This document shows positions 5,714 to 9,447 of a stretch of DNA of 9,447 bases, one piece after another. Both the position numbers and the translations under genes were made by a program. Source of the DNA: Pseudomonadota bacterium (GTDB lineage Bacteria; Pseudomonadota; Gammaproteobacteria; Acidiferrobacterales; UBA6901); assembly GCA_021783175.1 (NCBI GenBank), contig JAJXUF010000121.1, positions 1-9,447 on the forward strand, written 5' to 3'. The notes beneath the pieces were generated by a model that was not told the DNA's origin, did no database searches, and saw only the letters and a list, made by a program, of their open reading frames with translations. Numbering within the stretch: the stretch's first letter is position 1; every line of letters starts with the position of its first letter.

Positions 5714-6259
5714 ATGGCACAAAATCAAAACAACCTTGTCTGGATAGACATGGAGATGACGGGGCTATTGCCCGATACGGACCGCATCATCGAGGTGGCG
5801 CTGGTGGTGACCGATGGCGATCTGAACACCGTTGCCGAGGCCCCCGTGCTGGTCGTGCACCAGCCGGACAGTGTGCTCGACGGCATGGACAACTGGAACA
5901 AGTCTACACACGGAAAATCCGGACTCATCGACAAGGTCAGGGCCTCGACACTGGACGATGCAATGGTGGAAGCGCAGATGATTGAGTTTCTCAAAGAGCA
6001 TGTGCCGACGCGCACCTCGCCGATGTGCGGCAACTCCATCTGCCAGGACCGCCGCTTCCTTGCGCGCTGGATGCCCAAGCTGGAGGATTATTTCCACTAC
6101 CGCAACCTGGACGTAAGCACGCTGAAAGAATTGGCGAAACGCTGGAAGCCGGAAGTGGCCAACGGGATAAAGAAGCACGGCAAGCATGAGGCGCTGGCGG
6201 ACATTTATGAGTCCATCGCCGAAATGAAGCATTACCGCGAACACTTCATCAAATTGTAG
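5714..6259 (+). CDS. orn: Oligoribonuclease (3'-5' exoribonuclease, DEDDh family)
   Basis: Orn degrades 2-5 nucleotide RNA fragments to mononucleotides, finishing RNA decay, and clears pGpG made from cyclic-di-GMP. The 181-residue length is normal. All DEDDh catalytic residues are visible: D12 and E14 in [10 protein letters not shown]112 in [11 protein letters not shown], and H158 and D163 in HEALADI. The ATG at 5714 follows a GGTGG sequence that can serve as a ribosome-binding site, and the N-terminal [18 protein letters not shown] is typical. It is divergent from the M48 protease and convergent with hemH, ending 69 bases before the hemH stop. No U-tract terminator is visible in that gap. 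Confidence 0.97.
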   Translation: MAQNQNNLVWIDMEMTGLLPDTDRIIEVALVVTDGDLNTVAEAPVLVVHQPDSVLDGMDNWNKSTHGKSGLIDKVRASTLDDAMVEAQMIEFLKEHVPTRTSPMCGNSICQDRRFLARWMPKLEDYFHYRNLDVSTLKELAKRWKPEVANGIKKHGKHEALADIYESIAEMKHYREHFIKL

Positions 6260-6328
6260 AAATCCGGCTGGCTGTACGGGCAGGAGGCGGCGAGCGATGC
6301 GGCCGCGTTCATCACCTGGGCCGCTGCG

Positions 6329-7417
6329 TCAGAGTTTGGCGCCCGCGGCCTGCGCCAGCCGGCGGCTTAGCGCCAGTTCTTCAGCCTTCGGTTCCTCCAG
6401 CCAACCTTGCAGATTGTCCATCACCAGGTCGGTCAGTGCGTGCATCCAGTCGTTGCGCTCGTTGAGGCAGGGGATGTAATGGTATTCGCCCCCGCCCGCA
6501 TGCTGGAAATCTTCCTTGCCTTCCAGTGCGATCTCTTCAAGCGTCTCCAGACAGTCGGCCACGAAACCGGGGCAGACTACATCCACCCGCATGGTCTGCA
6601 GGGCTCCCCATTCTTTCAGCGTCGCAGAGGTGTAAGGTTTGAGCCACTCCGCCCTGCCGAAGCGGGATTGAAAGCTGACCGCGTATTGCCCCTCTTTTAA
6701 GCCCAGCTCCTGCGCGAGCAGGCGGCCGGTTTTCTGGCACTCGCAGTGGTAGGGGTCGCCTTTGTCCAGCGTGAATTGCGGCAGTCCGTGGAAGCTCATC
6801 AGCAGCTTTTCCGGTGTGCCGTTTTTTGCCCAGTAGTCTTGTATATTGTTCGCCAGCGCCCTGATGTAGCCGGCGTTGTCGTGGAAGTGCTTGATGGTGC
6901 GCAGGGCGGGTGTATTGCGCATGCGCTGCAATTCATCGAACACGATGTCGTTGGCGGTTGCGGTGGTGCTGGCGGCGTATTGCGGATACATCGGCACGAC
7001 GAGGATGCGCTGGCAGTTCTGCTCTTTGAGCTTGCGCAGCGCACCGGGTATCGAAGGATTGCCGTAGCGCATGGCGAACTCCACCACGAGCGGTGTCTTG
7101 GTACGCTGGCCCAGATATCCCTGCAGCAGCGTGGTTTGCTTCTCGGTATGGACGCGCAGCGGTGAGCCTTCCTTCATCCAGACGGTAGCATATTTGGCCG
7201 CAGATTTCTTCGGACGGGTGTTGAGAATGATGCCGTTGAGGATGAGCCACCAGATCGGCCGAGGGATCTCCACCACGCGCGGGTCGCTGAGGAATTCCTT
7301 GAGATAGGTGCGGACCGCCTGCGGCGTGGGCGCATCCGGGGTGCCAAGATTGACCAGCAGGATGCCGGTCTTTCGGGGTGTGTCGTGGGTATAGCTCGGT
7401 TCGGTCAGATAGGCCAT
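6329..7417 (-). CDS. hemH: Ferrochelatase
   Basis: Ferrochelatase inserts Fe2+ into protoporphyrin IX, the last step of haem b synthesis, at the cytoplasmic face of the membrane. At 362 residues it is of normal size. Key blocks include '[13 protein letters not shown]' (18-30), '[14 protein letters not shown]' (140-153), the catalytic-type histidine H210 in SFHGLP and E291 in 'DCLETLEEI' (288-296). Cysteines at C225, C227 and C282 are present, but I see no clear iron-sulfur cluster motif. The ATG at 7417 lies 7 bases after the hrcA stop, so the two genes form a transcriptional unit. The hrcA-hemH pairing is familiar in Betaproteobacteria, often followed by grpE-dnaK-dnaJ; here hemH instead meets orn end to end. 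Haem made here would also serve the cytochrome encoded at 4086-4391. Confidence 0.97.
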   Translation of the reverse strand: MAYLTEPSYTHDTPRKTGILLVNLGTPDAPTPQAVRTYLKEFLSDPRVVEIPRPIWWLILNGIILNTRPKKSAAKYATVWMKEGSPLRVHTEKQTTLLQGYLGQRTKTPLVVEFAMRYGNPSIPGALRKLKEQNCQRILVVPMYPQYAASTTATANDIVFDELQRMRNTPALRTIKHFHDNAGYIRALANNIQDYWAKNGTPEKLLMSFHGLPQFTLDKGDPYHCECQKTGRLLAQELGLKEGQYAVSFQSRFGRAEWLKPYTSATLKEWGALQTMRVDVVCPGFVADCLETLEEIALEGKEDFQHAGGGEYHYIPCLNERNDWMHALTDLVMDNLQGWLEEPKAEELALSRRLAQAAGAKL

Positions 7418-7424
7418 CGTGAGT

Positions 7425-8444
7425 TCAATGTTGTGAGAGCGCGTTGCTCAATAGTTTGGCAGTGATGTCAACGATGGGAACCACACGCTCGTAATTCATG
7501 CGCTTTGGCCCCACCACGGCGAGTGTGCCGATGATCTGTCCATCGGCTGTATAGGGCGCGCTGACCACGCTGCATTCGTCCAGCCCGATCAGCCCTGATT
7601 CGTTGCCGACGAAGATATGCACGCCCGGGGCGTGGCGTCCTGCATCCAGCAGCTGGAGCAACTCGGTCTTCTGCTCGAAGATGTTGAACAGATTGCGCAA
7701 CTGGTTCATGTTGGTGGCCAGATCGTTGATATGCAGCAGATTGCGTTCGCCGCTGATGACGTAATCCTCGTTTTTGCGGGAAATGGCCTCGTCGCTGGCA
7801 GCCATCGCCGCACTCATCAGGGCGGTCATGTCATGCTGCAGTTGGCGCAGTTCGTTTTGCACCCGCTGGTGGATATCGCCAAACGCGAGATTGGCATAGT
7901 GCTGGCTCAGGAAGTTGCCTGCCTCGGTCAGTTGGGCTTGGCTGTAATCCTTGTGCGTCACAAGTACGCGATTCTCGACCTCGCCGTCCGGCATCACAAT
8001 GATCAGCAGTACGCGCTTCTCAGACAGGCGCAGGAATTCGATCTGGCGAACGGTGATGCTGGCGCGCCTGGGCGTTGCGACCACTCCGGCGAACTGGGTG
8101 AGTTCCGAAAGCAGATTGGATGCCTGGGTCAGCAGGCGCGTGGGATTGTTCGGTTGCAACTGGCTTTCGAGTTGCAGTACGCGTGCTTCAGACAACGGCT
8201 GCACCACCATGAGCGTATCGATGAACAAACGGTAGCCCAGAGCGGTTGGGACGCGCCCGGCAGAAGTGTGCGGACTGGAGACCAACCCCATCGTTTCCAG
8301 GTCGACCATCACGTTGCGGATGGTGGCGGGGCTGACTTCCAGGCCGGAAAACTGTTGCAGGGCACGCGAACCCACCGGCTGTCCATCGCTGATATAACGT
8401 TCCACCAGGGTCTTGAGCAGTACTTGAGCGCGTTCGTTGAGCAT
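7425..8444 (-). CDS. hrcA: Heat-inducible transcription repressor HrcA
   Basis: HrcA binds CIRCE operators ahead of groESL/dnaK-type operons and represses them until heat stress; GroEL assists its folding. The 339-residue length is typical. The N-terminal winged helix-turn-helix (about residues 1-75) contains the signature 'VGSRAL', '[17 protein letters not shown]' and '[11 protein letters not shown]' blocks. The C-terminal GAF-like domain includes 'FVGNESGL' and '[13 protein letters not shown]'. MLNERAQ at 8444 matches the usual family N-terminus. There is no Shine-Dalgarno sequence: a TAGAAT -10-like hexamer (8456-8451 on the minus strand) ends only six bases before the ATG, which suggests a leaderless or nearly leaderless transcript. 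No CIRCE inverted repeat was found in the upstream gap, so autoregulation through CIRCE is not supported here. Confidence 0.97.
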   Translation of the reverse strand: MLNERAQVLLKTLVERYISDGQPVGSRALQQFSGLEVSPATIRNVMVDLETMGLVSSPHTSAGRVPTALGYRLFIDTLMVVQPLSEARVLQLESQLQPNNPTRLLTQASNLLSELTQFAGVVATPRRASITVRQIEFLRLSEKRVLLIIVMPDGEVENRVLVTHKDYSQAQLTEAGNFLSQHYANLAFGDIHQRVQNELRQLQHDMTALMSAAMAASDEAISRKNEDYVISGERNLLHINDLATNMNQLRNLFNIFEQKTELLQLLDAGRHAPGVHIFVGNESGLIGLDECSVVSAPYTADGQIIGTLAVVGPKRMNYERVVPIVDITAKLLSNALSQH

Positions 8445-8450
8445 ATGCGG

Positions 8451-8456
8451 ATTCTA
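8451..8456 (-). promoter_or_regulatory. hrcA: Candidate -10 element of hrcA
   Basis: TAGAAT on the minus strand matches TATAAT at five of six positions and lies six bases before the hrcA ATG, which would put the transcription start on or next to the A of the start codon. The -35 region is poor (no TTGACA-like hexamer at 16-18 bases), so this is a tentative call. Confidence 0.35.
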
Positions 8457-8478
8457 GCATCTTGGGAAAACGTGGCTG

Positions 8479-8507
8479 TTGACATGAGGGACTCTCCTCG
8501 ATAAATT
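8479..8507 (+). promoter_or_regulatory. Sigma70-type promoter of the tetR-efflux operon
   Basis: A perfect -35 hexamer TTGACA (8479-8484) is separated by exactly 17 bases from TAAATT (8502-8507, 4 of 6 matches to TATAAT). Transcription would start near 8514, inside the adjacent palindrome, leaving a leader of about 24 bases before the TetR ATG. Confidence 0.65.
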
Positions 8508-8521
8508 ACCGACCAGTCAGT
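8508..8521. promoter_or_regulatory. Probable TetR-family operator
   Basis: ACCGAC-CA-GTCAGT is an inverted repeat matching at five of six half-site positions, of the ACCGACnnGTCGGT kind used by many TetR/AcrR regulators. It starts one base after the -10 element and covers the predicted transcription start, the classic position for autorepression. A further direct GTCA repeat (GTCAGTCAGT, 8516-8525) extends the right half. It is also 63 bases upstream of hrcA, on the opposite side. Confidence 0.6.
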
Positions 8522-8537
8522 CAGTATTGAGATAAGC

Positions 8538-9188
8538 ATGAGTAAACCATCTTTTCCTGCCGTGCCGGTGCGGCGACGGCGCAAGGAAGCGCGACCGGCC
8601 GAGCTGCTGGCGGCAGCGCTCGAGCTTTTTGTCGAGCGCGGGTTCGCGGCGACCAAACTGGACGAAGTCGCGGCACGCGCCGGCGTGTCGAAAGGCACGC
8701 TGTACCTGTATTTCGCCAGCAAAGAAGAGTTGTTCAAGGCGGTGATCCAGCAGGGCATCCTGCCGGTGCTGGCGCAGGGCGAAGAGATGCTGGCGCAGCA
8801 TCAGGGCGATGCGCGCACACTGCTGCAGGATCTGATGCGTCGCTGGTGGGAATTGATGGGCAGTACGTCGTTGGCGGGCGTGCCCAAGCTGATGATTTCG
8901 GAAGCCGGGAACTTCCCGGATGTGGCGCGCTACTACCATGAAAACGTGATCCAGCGCATTCACGACTTGCTTGGCAACGTGCTCAAGGCAGGCATCAAAA
9001 CGGGCGAGTTCCGCCCAGTCAGTATCGAATCAGCCATAGATGTGATCGTCTCGCCGCTGCTGATGCTGGCGATCTGGCAGTACTCGATGGCGCCATGCTC
9101 CTGCGGGGGGATGGAAGACCCCGAGGTCTACATAAACACTTATATCGATCTGCTGTTGAACGGCCTGACAATCAGGGAGCAAACATGA
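8538..9188 (+). CDS. TetR/AcrR family transcriptional regulator
   Basis: This 216-residue protein is probably the local repressor of the efflux genes that follow. After a basic N-terminal arm (VRRRRK, 11-16), the TetR helix-turn-helix runs from about 20 to 66, with the signature 'LFVERGFAATKLDEVAARAGVS' region and 'KGTLYLYFASKEELF' (52-66). The C-terminal ligand/dimer domain ends in 'EVYINTYIDLLLNGL', as in regulators that precede RND pumps. C187 and C189 form a C-x-C motif near the C-terminus. The ATG at 8538 gives a normal length; the ribosome-binding site is weak (GAGATAAG). Its stop overlaps the start of the adaptor gene by four bases (ATGA), so they are translationally coupled, and the palindrome at its own promoter suggests autorepression. 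The ligand is unknown. Confidence 0.93.
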   Translation: MSKPSFPAVPVRRRRKEARPAELLAAALELFVERGFAATKLDEVAARAGVSKGTLYLYFASKEELFKAVIQQGILPVLAQGEEMLAQHQGDARTLLQDLMRRWWELMGSTSLAGVPKLMISEAGNFPDVARYYHENVIQRIHDLLGNVLKAGIKTGEFRPVSIESAIDVIVSPLLMLAIWQYSMAPCSCGGMEDPEVYINTYIDLLLNGLTIREQT

Positions 9189-9447
9189 TGAATAAAACGA
9201 TGCTGGTTCTGGCAAGCGCTGCACTTCTCGTGGCATGCGGCAAGGAAGTTGCGCAGCCCGTCAATGTCGAGCGGCCCGCGCCAACCGTCGTGGTTGGGAC
9301 CGAAGCCACAGATGGCGGCAACATGTATAGCGGCGAGGTGCATGCGCGCTATGAAGCGGTGCTGGGTTTTCGCATCGGCGGCAAGATCGTGGAACGTCTG
9401 GTGGATACGGGGGGGCTTGTCAAAAAGGGGCAAGTTCTGGCCCGGCT
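9185..9447 (+). CDS. RND efflux periplasmic adaptor lipoprotein (MFP), 3'-truncated by window edge
   Basis: This is the start of a membrane-fusion protein that would link an inner-membrane RND pump to an outer-membrane channel. The frame is open from the ATG at 9185 to the window end (87 codons). A lipoprotein signal peptide has the lipobox L-V-A-C with the modified cysteine at residue 18 (MMNKTMLVLASAALLVACGK). Downstream, 'YSGEVHARYEAVLGFRIGGKIVERLVDTGGLVKKGQVLAR' regions match the beta-barrel and lipoyl-like start of HlyD/AcrA adaptors (glycine-rich 'G-x-V-K-K-G-Q-V-L'). A GGGAG ribosome-binding site lies 6-7 bases upstream inside the regulator's 3' end. An adjacent Met at 9188 is an alternative start. 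The RND transporter is expected just outside the window. Confidence 0.9.
   Translation, partial: MMNKTMLVLASAALLVACGKEVAQPVNVERPAPTVVVGTEATDGGNMYSGEVHARYEAVLGFRIGGKIVERLVDTGGLVKKGQVLAR

Noticed and set aside
5645..5728. 28-residue N-terminal extension of the M48 protease from the ATG at 5728
   Set aside because: The extension is not hydrophobic or conserved-looking, overlaps the start of divergent orn, and the ATG at 5644 begins right at the expected membrane N-terminus.
6260..6328. Possible bidirectional terminator between convergent orn and hemH
   Set aside because: GC-rich and contains the palindrome GCGGCCGC, but there is no stem followed by a T-run on either strand.
7617..8504. 295-codon open frame on the plus strand opposite hrcA
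   Set aside because: It lies almost wholly antisense to the clearly conserved hrcA and its protein has no recognisable domain; it arises from the codon pattern of the real gene.
8445..8537. Search for a CIRCE operator upstream of hrcA
   Set aside because: No TTAGCACTC/GAGTGCTAA-like inverted repeat is present on either strand; the only clear palindrome is the TetR-type site.

Overview
This window looks like ordinary chromosome from a betaproteobacterium, probably a Nitrosomonadales/Gallionellaceae-like chemolithotroph or relative. That placement is an inference. It rests on protein character, on gene pairings typical of Betaproteobacteria (divergent orn and M48 peptidase, hrcA followed by hemH), on moderately high G+C, and on REP-like repeats of the 'TTCGACAGGCTC' type. 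There is no tRNA, rRNA, CRISPR array, prophage or insertion sequence.

Layout. (1) Positions 1-2121, plus strand: the 3' part of cysN (GTPase subunit of sulfate adenylyltransferase, cut by the window edge so its P-loop is missing), then a CobD/CbiB-AmpE-like membrane protein. (2) Positions 2122-2706: the only long stretch without a conventional gene. It has an AT-rich promoter-like region, a perfect TTGAC-N7-GTCAA inverted repeat, a structured leader, a candidate 30-codon membrane micro-protein with a strong ribosome-binding site, and a textbook rho-independent terminator. This is the least explained and most interesting part. (3) Positions 2707-5644, minus strand: an apparent operon read right to left. 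It encodes an M48 (Ste24-like) membrane protease, a small monohaem cytochrome c (4-base stop/start overlap), a pterin-4a-carbinolamine dehydratase (10-base gap) and, after a REP-like hairpin, the ribosome-assembly GTPase rsgA. RsgA carries a short REP-derived in-frame insertion. (4) Positions 5714-6259, plus strand: oligoribonuclease orn, divergent from the protease. (5) Positions 6329-8444, minus strand: hrcA (heat-shock repressor) followed 7 bases later by hemH (ferrochelatase). (6) Positions 8479-9447, plus strand: a TetR-family regulator with a well-placed promoter and operator, translationally coupled to an RND-efflux periplasmic adaptor lipoprotein that runs off the window. This is the usual start of a self-regulated regulator/adaptor/pump operon.

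Most genes are housekeeping functions: sulfate activation or sulfite oxidation, ribosome maturation, RNA turnover, haem synthesis and heat-shock control. The points worth a second look are the micro-protein locus, the repeat-derived insertion inside rsgA, the cytochrome with no evident distal methionine, and the apparently leaderless hrcA start facing the TetR operator.
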